DNA of 33,041 nt, from contig ONCR01000013.1 of NCBI GenBank assembly GCA_900316345.1, forward strand, positions 1-33,041, in the 5' to 3' direction. Both the position numbers and the translations under genes were made by a program. A model generated the notes under the pieces. That model made no database searches. It saw only the letters and a list, made by a program, of their open reading frames with translations, and was not told the origin of the DNA. The stretch is from an uncultured Eubacteriales bacterium. Its GTDB lineage: Bacteria > Bacillota > Clostridia > Oscillospirales > Acutalibacteraceae. Positions 16,775 through 25,000 of this stretch are shown piece by piece (the first letter of the stretch is position 1; each line of letters starts with the position of its first letter).

Positions 16775-17970
16775 TGGCAAAAAGCATTAAAGTTAAAGGC
16801 TTTCTTAAGGATGTCGGTGGCGCGTCAAGAATTACCGCGTTAAGGCATCAGGTTATTGAAAACGCCTCCGACGTTCCGCAGCCGAAGGATTTTGTACGCG
16901 AGCTTGCGGATAAGCTTCACCCTGCAAAAATGGAATTTAAGGTTACCCTTATTAAGGATACTTCGCCGACTTCAAAGCTCTTCCGCCTTGAATCTACCGA
17001 CGGTCATATTCCCGTATTCCAGGCAGGCCAGTATATCAACTTCCGCCTTAAGATTGGCGACAGTCTTCTTACAAGGCCTTATACAATCAGCTCAGCACCC
17101 TATGAGGCGCGCGGTGAAAACGGCTACGTTGAGGTTACAATAAGAAGAAACAGGCCCTATCTTGTTCCCGATTATTTCTTTGATAATGTTAAAGAGGGCG
17201 ACGTTTTAGAGGCTAATATGCCCTTCGGCTTCTTCTATTGGGAACCCCTACGCGACAGTAAAAACATCGTTGCCCTCGCAGGCGGCAGCGGAATTACCCC
17301 CTTCCTTTCAATGGCAAGGGAAATCGCCTTCGGTAAAATGAAGGGTTGTAAAATTACAATCATCTACGGCTCGGTTAATTCAAAGGACATCGTTCTCAAG
17401 GATGAGCTTGCAGAGGTTGAAAACGCCTGCAGCGACGTTAAGGTTGTTCACGTTCTTTCCGACGACCCCGAATGGGAGGGCGAAAAGGGCTTTGTAACCA
17501 AAGAGATTATTGAAAAGTATTCGGGCGAGGATTCGACCTATATGTTCTGCGGTCCGCTTCCGATGTATAATCTTATCGCCAAAACCATTAAGGAAATGGG
17601 CGTAAGGGAAAAACGCTTCCGCCACGACGTTATGAATAACCCCGTTGATTCAACAAAAATCCCGGGTTATCCCGTCGGCAACGAAACAAAGACCTTCAAC
17701 ATTACGGTTGTTCGCGGCATTGAGGAAACTGTTATCCCCGCAAGCGGTAACGAGCCTGTTGCCGTTGCGCTTGAAAGGGCGGCTATCCCCGTTGATACCC
17801 ATTGCCGCTGCGGCGAATGCGGCTTCTGCCGAACTCAGCTTCTTGAGGGCGAAATCTTTGTTTCCCCGATGGGCGACGGAAGAAGAATGATGGATAAGGA
17901 ATTCGGCTGGTTCCACGCCTGCGCTTCCTATCCTACGTCCGATTTAAAAATCAAAATTCCGATTATGTAA
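16774..17970 (+). CDS. NAD(P)H-ferredoxin-type reductase with C-terminal [2Fe-2S] domain
   Basis: This 398-residue fusion has a ~60-residue N-terminal extension and an FAD-binding barrel with the FNR motif TRPYTISS (~residue 104). An NAD(P)-binding domain follows (ALAGGSGITPFLSMAREIAFG, then YGSVNSKDIV and YMFCGPLPMY). The C-terminal plant-type ferredoxin domain has cysteines C344, C349, C352 and C383, in C-x4-C-x2-C-x30-C spacing. It would move electrons between NAD(P)H and a partner through FAD and a [2Fe-2S] cluster, as in NqrF or phenol hydroxylase-type reductases. Since no oxygenase is present and the cell appears anaerobic, the partner is probably the coupled desaturase-like flavoprotein. 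Cysteine C346 is an extra residue inside the cluster loop. Confidence 0.9.
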   Translation: MAKSIKVKGFLKDVGGASRITALRHQVIENASDVPQPKDFVRELADKLHPAKMEFKVTLIKDTSPTSKLFRLESTDGHIPVFQAGQYINFRLKIGDSLLTRPYTISSAPYEARGENGYVEVTIRRNRPYLVPDYFFDNVKEGDVLEANMPFGFFYWEPLRDSKNIVALAGGSGITPFLSMAREIAFGKMKGCKITIIYGSVNSKDIVLKDELAEVENACSDVKVVHVLSDDPEWEGEKGFVTKEIIEKYSGEDSTYMFCGPLPMYNLIAKTIKEMGVREKRFRHDVMNNPVDSTKIPGYPVGNETKTFNITVVRGIEETVIPASGNEPVAVALERAAIPVDTHCRCGECGFCRTQLLEGEIFVSPMGDGRRMMDKEFGWFHACASYPTSDLKIKIPIM

Positions 17971-17978
17971 ATCAACTT

Positions 17979-18005
17979 ACGGGAGGGTTTTTGCCCTCCC
18001 GTTTT
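17979..18005 (+). terminator. intrinsic terminator (CGGGAGGG arm)
   Basis: ACGGGAGGG (17979-17987) pairs with CCCTCCCGT (17994-18002) around TTTTTG, ending in a TTTT run. The arm is nearly the same as in the hairpins after the 13765 and 18131 genes. Confidence 0.85.
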
Positions 18006-18039
18006 ACTGTTTTAAAGCGTATAACTTTTTGTTTGCCTA

Positions 18040-18068
18040 TTGAAATTGTTCTATATTTATTCTATAAT
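18040..18068 (+). promoter_or_regulatory. promoter of first Fe-S/GltD fusion gene
   Basis: TTGAAA (18040-18045) and TATAAT (18063-18068) are separated by exactly 17 bases. The start codon is 62 bases downstream, after AAGGAG. Confidence 0.75.
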
Positions 18069-18130
18069 ATATTTAACTAATTAAGCAGTTTTGTCTTTTA
18101 ACTGTAAAAACGGAATAAGGAGAAATAGTT

Positions 18131-20944
18131 ATGCCAAGAGACGTTAACCCTGCCATTCACGTTAATGACTGGGATTTCCCTCACGAGGATTACCATTGCG
18201 ATGACCCCGAAAAGAAAAAGCTTGTAACAAAGCTTGCTCTTATGATTACGGATAATATTCCGCGTAAGCTTCCCGGCGGTATGAAGGAAAACCATATGGA
18301 TTTCTGGATTCTTGACCGTCTGCTTACCAAGGAAGAGGTTAAGTTTATGCTTAGCTTCAAGAAAAGAAGGGTTCCGCTTCGCGTCGGTGAGCTTGCAAAA
18401 AGAAACAATATGAGCGTTGAAGAGGCTCAAAAGATAATTGACCATATCCTTTGGATAGGCCTTCTTGAACAGAACAGAGAAAATGAGGACAGAGAACGCC
18501 AGTTCTTAATCCCGAAATGGGTTGTCGGCTCGGGCGAATATATGGTTGAGCATAAAACTCTTCCCGATACCAATCCCGAGGTTGCAACAATGTTTAACCT
18601 CGCTCCGCAGGAGCCGCTTGAGCTTGCTTCAAAGCTTATTCCTCCCGGGGGCGCAGGTATCGGTATGCACGTTATCCCCGTTGAAAAGGCTATTGAGCAC
18701 GAAAGCCAGTCCGTAAGCGTTGAGCATCTTTCTCATTGGCTTAATAAATACGATAAATTCTGTTCAATGGTATGCGCCTGCCGTAAGGCGCAGCGCTTCC
18801 GCGGCGAGGGCGTAGGCGATATTGAAGGCCATATGTGTATCGCTCTCGGAGATATGGCTGAATTTCTTGTTGAATCCGGCAAGGACGCCCGCTACATAAC
18901 AAGGGAAGAAGCGCTTGAAATTATTCTTCGCTCCGAAAAGAAGGGCTATGTTCACCAGATTACCAACCTTGACGGCCCCGATAAAATAGTAGGTATCTGT
19001 AACTGCTCTCCCGGCAGCTGCTACGGTCTGAGAACCTCCCAGCTTTTCAATACCCCGAATATGTCGCGCTCCGCATACAGAGCTCACGTTGAGCCCGAAA
19101 AGTGCGTTGCGTGCGGAAAGTGCGTTGAGGTTTGCCCTGCAGGCGCCGCGAAGCTCGGCCAGAAGCTCTGCAAGGCTGACGGCTCAAAGGTTGTTTATCC
19201 TATGCACGACCTTCCGGACGACCTTCCGTGGGGCGAGGAGCAGTGGGATAAGGACTACCGCGACCATAACAAGATTAACTGTTACGACGAGGGTACGTCC
19301 CCCTGTAAAACCGCCTGTCCCGCCCACCTCGCAGTTCAGGGCTACGTCAAAATGGCGGCTGAGGGAAGATATAAGGAGGCTCTTAAGCTTATCCGCCAGG
19401 ATAACCCGTTCCCGGCAGTGTGCGGCGCGGTATGTAACCGCCGCTGCGAGGACAGATGTACAAGAGGCCTTATTGATAAGCCCGTTGCTATTGATGAAAT
19501 TAAAAAATTCCTCGCTTATCGCGAGCTTGACGCAGGCGATGACTATATTCCCGAGGTTTGCTATAACGGCGTAGGCGAGCAGTGGGACGATTATAAAATT
19601 GCAGTTATCGGCGCAGGCCCCGCAGGCCTTTCCGCCGCATATTACCTTCGTACAGAAGGCTATCCCGTAACCGTATTTGAGCGCGAAAGCCGTCCCGGCG
19701 GAATGCTTACAAACGGAATCCCGAATTTCAGGCTTGATAAAAAGGTTGTTGAGGCTGAAATAGATATAATCAAAAAGATGGGCGCTGAAATCAGGTGCGG
19801 CGTTGAGGTTGGTAAGGACGTTACTCTTGACGAGCTCCGTGAGCAGGGCTACAAGGCGTTTTACGTTGCTATCGGCCTTCAGGGCGGTAGGCTTGCAGGC
19901 GTTGACGGCGAGGATGCAAACGGCGTTGAGAGCGGCGTAAGCTTCCTCAGAAGAATTAACCTTGACGAAAGCATTAAGCTTGACGGCGACGTCGTTGTTG
20001 TAGGCGGCGGTAACGTTGCTGCCGACGTTGCAAGAACGGCTGCACGCGCCGCAAGCGGTAAGGTTAAAATGCTTTGCCTTGAACAGAGAGATGAAATGCC
20101 TGCGGCTAAGGATGAAATTGCCGAGGTTGAAGAGGAAGGCATTGAAATCCTTAACGGCTGGGGCCCGAAGGAAGTTCTTAAGGATGAAAAGGGCAACGTT
20201 AAGGCTATCGTGTTTAAAAAGTGCGTTTCGGTATTTGACAGCGAACGTCGCTTTGCTCCCGTTTATGACGAGGAGGATACCTTAACCGTTGAATGTAAAA
20301 ACGTTCTTATGGCTATCGGCCAGAGCGCTGAATGGGGCGACCTTCTTAAGGGCTCAAAGGTTGAGCTTAACAGAAACGGCACTGCCGTTGCCGACCCCGT
20401 AACCTACCAGACGGGCGAGCCCGATATCTTCGTAGGCGGCGATATTTACCACGGCGCGCGCTTTGCGATTGACGCTATCGCAGAGGGTAAAGAGGGTATG
20501 GTTTCAATAAACCGCTTCGTTCATCCCGGCCAGTCCTTAACCATCGGCAGGGATTTAAGACAGTTTATTGAGCTTGACCGCGACGATATTCTTGTTGATT
20601 CCTATGATAACGCTGACCGCCAGGCTCCCGGAATGAGAGACGGCGACCCGCTTAAAACCTTTGACGACCTTCGCCTTCCGTTAACCGAAGAGCAGGTTAA
20701 GGCAGAGGCTAACCGCTGCCTCAGCTGCGGCGCAACAACCGTTGACCTTAACCAGTGCATAGGCTGCGGACTTTGCACAACGCGCTGTGAGTTTGACGCT
20801 ATTCACCTTACGCGCGATATTCCTCAGGCAAGCGAAATGCACACAGCCGAGGAAATGATGAAGGTTGTAGGCCCCTATGCTCTTAAACGCGAAATGAAGA
20901 TAATCAAGCGCAGAATGAGAGAAAAAAAGGCGGCTAAAAAATAA
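18131..20944 (+). CDS. Fe-S/GltD-type fusion flavoprotein, copy 1
   Basis: This 937-residue fusion has four parts. Residues 1-~150 are helical, winged-helix-like. Residues ~190-300 are an unusual cysteine domain (C211, C215, C217 in a CACR motif, C236, then C290-N-C292 and C297). A 4Fe-4S motif CVACGKCVEVCP follows at 325-335. Next comes a glutamate-synthase-beta-like unit: Fer4_20 cysteines (C392, C396), FAD fold GAGPAG at 494 and NAD(P) fold GGGNVA at 625. A C-terminal pair of cysteine groups (RCLSCG at 862-867, CIGCGLCTTRC at 876-886) completes it. It would exchange electrons between NAD(P)H and ferredoxin-like clusters, perhaps for an unseen partner bound by the N-terminal domain. It has its own promoter and terminator. 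Exact function is not known to me. Confidence 0.87.
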   Translation: MPRDVNPAIHVNDWDFPHEDYHCDDPEKKKLVTKLALMITDNIPRKLPGGMKENHMDFWILDRLLTKEEVKFMLSFKKRRVPLRVGELAKRNNMSVEEAQKIIDHILWIGLLEQNRENEDRERQFLIPKWVVGSGEYMVEHKTLPDTNPEVATMFNLAPQEPLELASKLIPPGGAGIGMHVIPVEKAIEHESQSVSVEHLSHWLNKYDKFCSMVCACRKAQRFRGEGVGDIEGHMCIALGDMAEFLVESGKDARYITREEALEIILRSEKKGYVHQITNLDGPDKIVGICNCSPGSCYGLRTSQLFNTPNMSRSAYRAHVEPEKCVACGKCVEVCPAGAAKLGQKLCKADGSKVVYPMHDLPDDLPWGEEQWDKDYRDHNKINCYDEGTSPCKTACPAHLAVQGYVKMAAEGRYKEALKLIRQDNPFPAVCGAVCNRRCEDRCTRGLIDKPVAIDEIKKFLAYRELDAGDDYIPEVCYNGVGEQWDDYKIAVIGAGPAGLSAAYYLRTEGYPVTVFERESRPGGMLTNGIPNFRLDKKVVEAEIDIIKKMGAEIRCGVEVGKDVTLDELREQGYKAFYVAIGLQGGRLAGVDGEDANGVESGVSFLRRINLDESIKLDGDVVVVGGGNVAADVARTAARAASGKVKMLCLEQRDEMPAAKDEIAEVEEEGIEILNGWGPKEVLKDEKGNVKAIVFKKCVSVFDSERRFAPVYDEEDTLTVECKNVLMAIGQSAEWGDLLKGSKVELNRNGTAVADPVTYQTGEPDIFVGGDIYHGARFAIDAIAEGKEGMVSINRFVHPGQSLTIGRDLRQFIELDRDDILVDSYDNADRQAPGMRDGDPLKTFDDLRLPLTEEQVKAEANRCLSCGATTVDLNQCIGCGLCTTRCEFDAIHLTRDIPQASEMHTAEEMMKVVGPYALKREMKIIKRRMREKKAAKK

Positions 20945-20955
20945 TAATTAACGTA

Positions 20956-20987
20956 GGGGAGGGCCTCTGTGCCCTCCCTGTTGTTTT
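20956..20987 (+). terminator. intrinsic terminator (GGGAGGGC arm)
   Basis: GGGAGGGC (20957-20964) pairs with GCCCTCCC (20971-20978), with a six-base loop and TGTTGTTTTT after it. It is the third of three near-identical arms in this cluster. Confidence 0.85.
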
Positions 20988-21010
20988 TAATAATTATTTA
21001 TATTATAATA

Positions 21011-21039
21011 TTGCAATATGTACCGGTTTAGATTATAAT
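21011..21039 (+). promoter_or_regulatory. promoter of second Fe-S/GltD fusion gene
   Basis: TTGCAA (21011-21016) and TATAAT (21034-21039) are separated by 17 bases. The chosen start at 21101 lies 62 bases after the -10, the same distance as at the paralogous gene. Confidence 0.75.
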
Positions 21040-21100
21040 ACATTTGTATAATTATAACTTTGTTATTTTTATGTCAGACGAATGGAAAAGGAGATTGGCT

Positions 21101-24025
21101 ATGCCTGAAATTTATGACAAAATGCCCCATACCAAATCAAAGTATGACGGCGAAAAGGAAAAGAAAAAGAAGTACGCCAAGCTCGGTGCAAAAATCACCG
21201 ATAACGTTCCTCATAAGCTTTTCGGCTTAAAAACAACCGATGAAGAGTATTGGGGCCTTCGCGAAATCCTTAATGAAAACGAGGTCGAAATTGCCTTATC
21301 AATGAAGCAGCGTAAGTGGTATACCAAAGAGCAGCTTTATGATATGAATAAAAGCAAGATGGACGAAAAGACCTTTAAGGAAACCCTTAACCTTCTTTGC
21401 GTTCATGGCTTTGTTGAATACGATTACGGCGACCATTACGATGATAACGGCCCGATTGAAGGCGCGCCGAAGGAACTTCGTTACAGAACAAGCTATTTTG
21501 TTCCCGGAAGTGCGGAGCTTTTTAATTCATCGGTTGACCGTATCAAGAACAATCCGCCTGTTGCAAAAATGTTTGAGCGTATGACCTTCCTTCCCCTTGA
21601 GCATATCACGTCTATGATTATGCCCGGCGGTAACGGCATCGGTATGCACGTTATCCCCGTTGAAAAAGAGGTTAATGCAAGCAGAGAGGCAATGAGCATT
21701 GAAAAGCTTTCATATTGGCTTCAGAAATATGACGGCCACCTTTCGGCAGGTATCTGCTCCTGCCGTTATTCCCGCGCGGAAATCGGCGAAGGTTGTACCG
21801 ATGACGGCGATGATTGGTGTATCCAGGTTGGCGATATGGCCGATTATACCGTTGAAACGGGCAGAGCGCATTACATAACAAAAGAAGAGGCCCTTGATAT
21901 CCTTCAAAAGGCTGAGGATAACGGCTACGTTCATCAGGTAACCAATATCGACGGCGAGGACCATATTTTTGATATTTGTAACTGTAACGTTAAAATCTGT
22001 AACGCTCTTCGCACCTCGCTTCTTTTCAATACCCCCAATATGTCAAGAAGCGCGTATACAGCTAACGTAACAAAGGAAAACTGCGTTGCCTGCGGACGCT
22101 GCGTAGAGGTTTGCCCTGCAGGTGCGGTTAAGCTCGGTCAGAAGCTCTGTCAGAAGGACGGAACCGAGGTTAAATATCCCAAAGCCGTTCTTCCGGATAA
22201 AATCCGCTGGGGCAAGTATGCGTGGGATGAAAACTACAGGGACACCGCAAGGGTTAATACCCATAAAACGGGTACTGCTCCGTGTAAAGCCGCCTGTCCG
22301 GCTCACGTTCCGATTCAGGGTTATCTTAAGATGGCTAAGGAGGGCCGCTACGACGAGGCTCTCGCTCTTATCAAGCTTGAAAACCCGTTCCCCGCAATCT
22401 GCGGCAGAGTTTGTAATAAGCGTTGCGAGGACGCCTGCACAAGGGGAACGATTGATAAGCCCGTAGCTATTGACGACGTTAAAAAATTCCTTGCAGAGCG
22501 TGACCTTCACGCCGATACAAGATATATTCCCAAGAAGATTACAAAGCGCGTAAGCGGCGAATGGGAAGAAAAAATCGCCATTATCGGCGCAGGCCCCGCA
22601 GGCCTTTCGGCGGCTTATTACCTTGCAACGATGGGCTATAAGCCAACCGTATTTGAAAAGAACGAAAAGCCCGGCGGAATGATGACCTACGGCATTCCCT
22701 CCTTCAAGCTTGAAAAAGACGTAATCGATGCTGAAATTGATATTATCCGCGCTCTCGGCGTAGAGATTAAATGCGGCGTTGAGGTTGGTAAGGACGTAAC
22801 CATAAATGAGCTTAAGGAGCAGGGCTACGAGGCCTTCTATATTGCAATCGGCTGCCAGGGCGGAAGACTTCCCGGCATAAACAATGATACTGCCGAGGGC
22901 TGCGAAATTGCCGTTAAATTCCTTGAAAAGGCGCTTTCGGATACAACTAAGGACCTCAGCGGCGACGTAGTGGTTATCGGCGGCGGCAACGTTGCTATTG
23001 ACTGTGCAAGAACCGCAATGCGCAAGGGCGCAGATAAGGTTTCAATGTACTGCCTTGAATCGCGCGAAACCATGCCCGCTTCTCTTGAAGAGATTGATGA
23101 GGCTGAGGAAGAAAACGTAATCATTAACGCAGGCTGGGGACCGAAAGAGGTTCTTACCGATGAAAACGGCAAGGTAAGCGGAATAGTTCTTAAACGCTGC
23201 CTTTCAACCATTGACGAGGCTACGGGCAAGTTCTCGCCGAAGTACGATGAGGATGATACCGTTACCGTTCCCGCAAGCAAGATTGTTTTCGCTATCGGCC
23301 AGGCTATAGAATGGGGCAAGCTTCTTGAGGGTACAGCCGTAACCTTCCACCACGGTAATTATCCCGTTGCGGATTCCTTTACATACCAGACCGCTGACCC
23401 GTGTATTTTTGTAGGCGGCGACGTATTCACGGGCCCGAAGTTTGTTATTGACGCTATCGGCCAGGGCCACGAGGCTGCTGAATCGCTTTCAAGATTCGTT
23501 TCAAAGAACAACGTTTCCCAAACTCTTGCAAGGGACCGCCGTTACTTCAAGGAGCTTGATAAGAACAATATCGCCATTGATTCTTACGATACCGCTCAAA
23601 GGCAGGTTCCGCCCGTTGACGAAAGCATTGATTATAAGCACGGCTTTGTTGATAACAGGCTCATCTTTACCGAGGAACAGGTTAAGGCCGAAACCTCACG
23701 CTGCCTGAGCTGCGGCGCAACGATTGTTGATGAAAACAAGTGTATCGGCTGCGGCCTTTGTACAACCAAGTGCGAATTTGACGCTATCCATCTTGTACGC
23801 GACCATCCGGACGCTTCCAATATGAGAAGGGCAGAGGATAAGGTCGGCGGACTTCTTTCCTACGCTATCCCGAGAGCGTTTAATATCGTTCTTAACAGCG
23901 GCAGCGAGGAAGCTAAGATGATGCGCAAAAAGCGTAAGGAATATAACAAGGCTACAAAGGAATTCCGTAAAACTCATCCTCATACCGGTAACGGCGTTGA
24001 TATTGAAGAGATGATGAAAGATTAA
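21101..24025 (+). CDS. Fe-S/GltD-type fusion flavoprotein, copy 2
   Basis: This 974-residue paralog of the preceding gene has the same layout: an N-terminal helical domain, the Cys domain (GICSCRYSRAEIG, then DICNCNVKICNALRTS), CVACGRCVEVCPAGAVKLGQ, a Fer4_20 region (APCKAACPAH), FAD fold IIGAGPAGLSAAYYLATMG, NAD(P) fold VIGGGNVAIDCARTA and C-terminal clusters (CLSCGATIV, CIGCGLCTTKCEFDA). ATG 21101 is chosen because AAAAGGAG lies seven bases upstream; an upstream in-frame ATG at 21044 has no site and sits by the promoter. Differences from copy 1 lie mostly in the N-terminal third and a longer Lys-rich C-terminus, so the two copies probably meet different partners or form a heteromer. HypA follows 18 bases downstream. 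Confidence 0.87.
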   Translation: MPEIYDKMPHTKSKYDGEKEKKKKYAKLGAKITDNVPHKLFGLKTTDEEYWGLREILNENEVEIALSMKQRKWYTKEQLYDMNKSKMDEKTFKETLNLLCVHGFVEYDYGDHYDDNGPIEGAPKELRYRTSYFVPGSAELFNSSVDRIKNNPPVAKMFERMTFLPLEHITSMIMPGGNGIGMHVIPVEKEVNASREAMSIEKLSYWLQKYDGHLSAGICSCRYSRAEIGEGCTDDGDDWCIQVGDMADYTVETGRAHYITKEEALDILQKAEDNGYVHQVTNIDGEDHIFDICNCNVKICNALRTSLLFNTPNMSRSAYTANVTKENCVACGRCVEVCPAGAVKLGQKLCQKDGTEVKYPKAVLPDKIRWGKYAWDENYRDTARVNTHKTGTAPCKAACPAHVPIQGYLKMAKEGRYDEALALIKLENPFPAICGRVCNKRCEDACTRGTIDKPVAIDDVKKFLAERDLHADTRYIPKKITKRVSGEWEEKIAIIGAGPAGLSAAYYLATMGYKPTVFEKNEKPGGMMTYGIPSFKLEKDVIDAEIDIIRALGVEIKCGVEVGKDVTINELKEQGYEAFYIAIGCQGGRLPGINNDTAEGCEIAVKFLEKALSDTTKDLSGDVVVIGGGNVAIDCARTAMRKGADKVSMYCLESRETMPASLEEIDEAEEENVIINAGWGPKEVLTDENGKVSGIVLKRCLSTIDEATGKFSPKYDEDDTVTVPASKIVFAIGQAIEWGKLLEGTAVTFHHGNYPVADSFTYQTADPCIFVGGDVFTGPKFVIDAIGQGHEAAESLSRFVSKNNVSQTLARDRRYFKELDKNNIAIDSYDTAQRQVPPVDESIDYKHGFVDNRLIFTEEQVKAETSRCLSCGATIVDENKCIGCGLCTTKCEFDAIHLVRDHPDASNMRRAEDKVGGLLSYAIPRAFNIVLNSGSEEAKMMRKKRKEYNKATKEFRKTHPHTGNGVDIEEMMKD

Positions 24026-24043
24026 TGTACGGGGGTAAACATC

Positions 24044-24394
24044 GTGCATGAAATGGGAATAATCATTAACCTTGCAAGAACGCTTGATGAAACCGCAGAG
24101 GAACAGAATATCGTTAACATAGGTAAGGTAACGCTTCAGGTTGGCGAGGTTTCGGGAATAATGACGGATTTGTTCGTTGATTGCTGGAACTATTTTAAGG
24201 GAAGGCATCCCGTTCTTAAGGACAGCGAACTGATTCTTGAAACTATCCCCGCCGTAACCTATTGCTCAAGCTGTGAAAAAACCTATGAAACGGTTAAATA
24301 CGGCAAGGAATGTCCGTATTGCCACAGCGGCGAAACCTGGCTTGTTCAGGGTAATGAGTGTATAATTAAAGAAATCGAAGCCGAAACTGCATAG
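24044..24394 (+). CDS. hypA: HypA/HybF-like nickel metallochaperone
   Basis: The 116-residue product matches HypA, a zinc-structured chaperone that delivers nickel to [NiFe]-hydrogenase or urease. The GTG at 24044 is taken as the start because it gives MHEMG, placing the nickel-binding His2 exactly where the family needs it. GGGGG (24030-24034) serves as ribosome binding site. The zinc site is C74-x2-C77 and C90-x2-C93 (YCSSC, CPYC). It lies 18 bases after the second fusion flavoprotein and probably shares its transcript. No hypBCDEF, hydrogenase or urease gene is in the window, so its client is unclear. The nickel-pincer genes lie 2-5 kb further on, on the other strand. Confidence 0.88.
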   Translation: MHEMGIIINLARTLDETAEEQNIVNIGKVTLQVGEVSGIMTDLFVDCWNYFKGRHPVLKDSELILETIPAVTYCSSCEKTYETVKYGKECPYCHSGETWLVQGNECIIKEIEAETA

Positions 24395-24416
24395 CTTTCG
24401 CTTCATAAATGACAGC

Positions 24417-24450
24417 GGCTCACGGGTTTACCTGTGAGCCGTTGCTTTTA
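24417..24450 (+). terminator. intrinsic terminator after hypA
   Basis: GGCTCACGGG (24417-24426) pairs with CCTGTGAGCC (24431-24440, one G-T pair) around TTTA, followed by GTTGCTTTTA. Confidence 0.85.
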
Positions 24451-24500
24451 TATTTAAAAAGAATAATTGTTTTAATCAAAGCAAATATTTATAAAAATAT

Positions 24501-24517
24501 AACCCCCTACGGGGGTT
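24501..24517. promoter_or_regulatory. CsoR-operator-like palindrome overlapping a -35 box
   Basis: AACCCCC-TAC-GGGGGTT is a perfect 7-bp inverted repeat. Its last two bases are the TT of the -35 box of the next promoter, and there is no T-run, so it is an operator candidate rather than a terminator. The pattern recalls operators of the CsoR/RcnR/CstR family (C-tract, TA centre, G-tract). That match is from memory and untested. Confidence 0.5.
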
Positions 24518-24544
24518 GCGTGAGGGCGGTTTGCGTTTTATAAT
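24516..24544 (+). promoter_or_regulatory. promoter of the membrane-protein pair
   Basis: TTGCGT (24516-24521) and TATAAT (24539-24544) are separated by 17 bases. The first start codon lies 30 bases downstream after AAGGAGG. Confidence 0.7.
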
Positions 24545-24574
24545 TATATTATCTTAATTAAGGAGGAAAGTTTT

Positions 24575-24988
24575 ATGGCATGTTTTATAGTACCTGCAGC
24601 TGAAGCAATCGTCGTAACGGCGGCATATCTTGCAGCTAAGAAGTCGGAGCAGAAAATTCAGGCTCCGAAGCTTGCAGACGGCAATAAGTTTGCACAGGAT
24701 GAGGTTAAAATCACCTGGTCAAAGCGCCTTTCGTGGCTTATGAGTCTTCTTTGGGGCGGTGTGCTTCTTCTTGCGTTTGAGCATTTCTGGCACGGCGAGG
24801 TCGTTCCGTTCCCGCCCTTCCTGTCGGCGATGGCGTCGCCCGACGACACGGCTGAAATGCTTCACGAAATGGCAACCGTAGGCGTTTCAATGGCAATAAC
24901 CGTAACCGCCGTATGGGGCGTTATCTGCGCCGTTGCCGAGGCAAAGGTTAAGGCAATCAGAAAGAGCCTTAAAAAGAACGCCGCATAA
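24575..24988 (+). CDS. small membrane protein of unknown function, first of a pair
   Basis: The 137-residue protein starts after a strong AAGGAGG site. It has about three hydrophobic segments: an N-terminal one (MACFIVPAAEAIVVTAAYLA), one near 50-68 (LSWLMSLLWGGVLLLAFEHFW) and one near 97-118 (VGVSMAITVTAVWGVICAVA). A basic C-terminus (KAIRKSLKKNAA) probably lies in the cytoplasm. A His-rich stretch (FEHFWHGEV) and HEM could hold metal, but this is weak evidence. It is followed after 12 bases by a second small membrane protein with equally good signals, so the two probably form a complex. I recognise no characterised family; similar pairs seem to exist in other Clostridia, from memory. Confidence 0.8.
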   Translation: MACFIVPAAEAIVVTAAYLAAKKSEQKIQAPKLADGNKFAQDEVKITWSKRLSWLMSLLWGGVLLLAFEHFWHGEVVPFPPFLSAMASPDDTAEMLHEMATVGVSMAITVTAVWGVICAVAEAKVKAIRKSLKKNAA

Positions 24989-25000
24989 GGAGGTTTAAAA

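Noticed and set aside
21044-21100. Upstream start for the second fusion flavoprotein
   Set aside because: No ribosome binding site and it lies only five bases after the -10 box; 21101 has AAAAGGAG at ideal spacing.
24501-24517. Terminator for hypA
   Set aside because: No T-run follows, the palindrome overlaps a -35 box, and a proper terminator already exists at 24417-24450.
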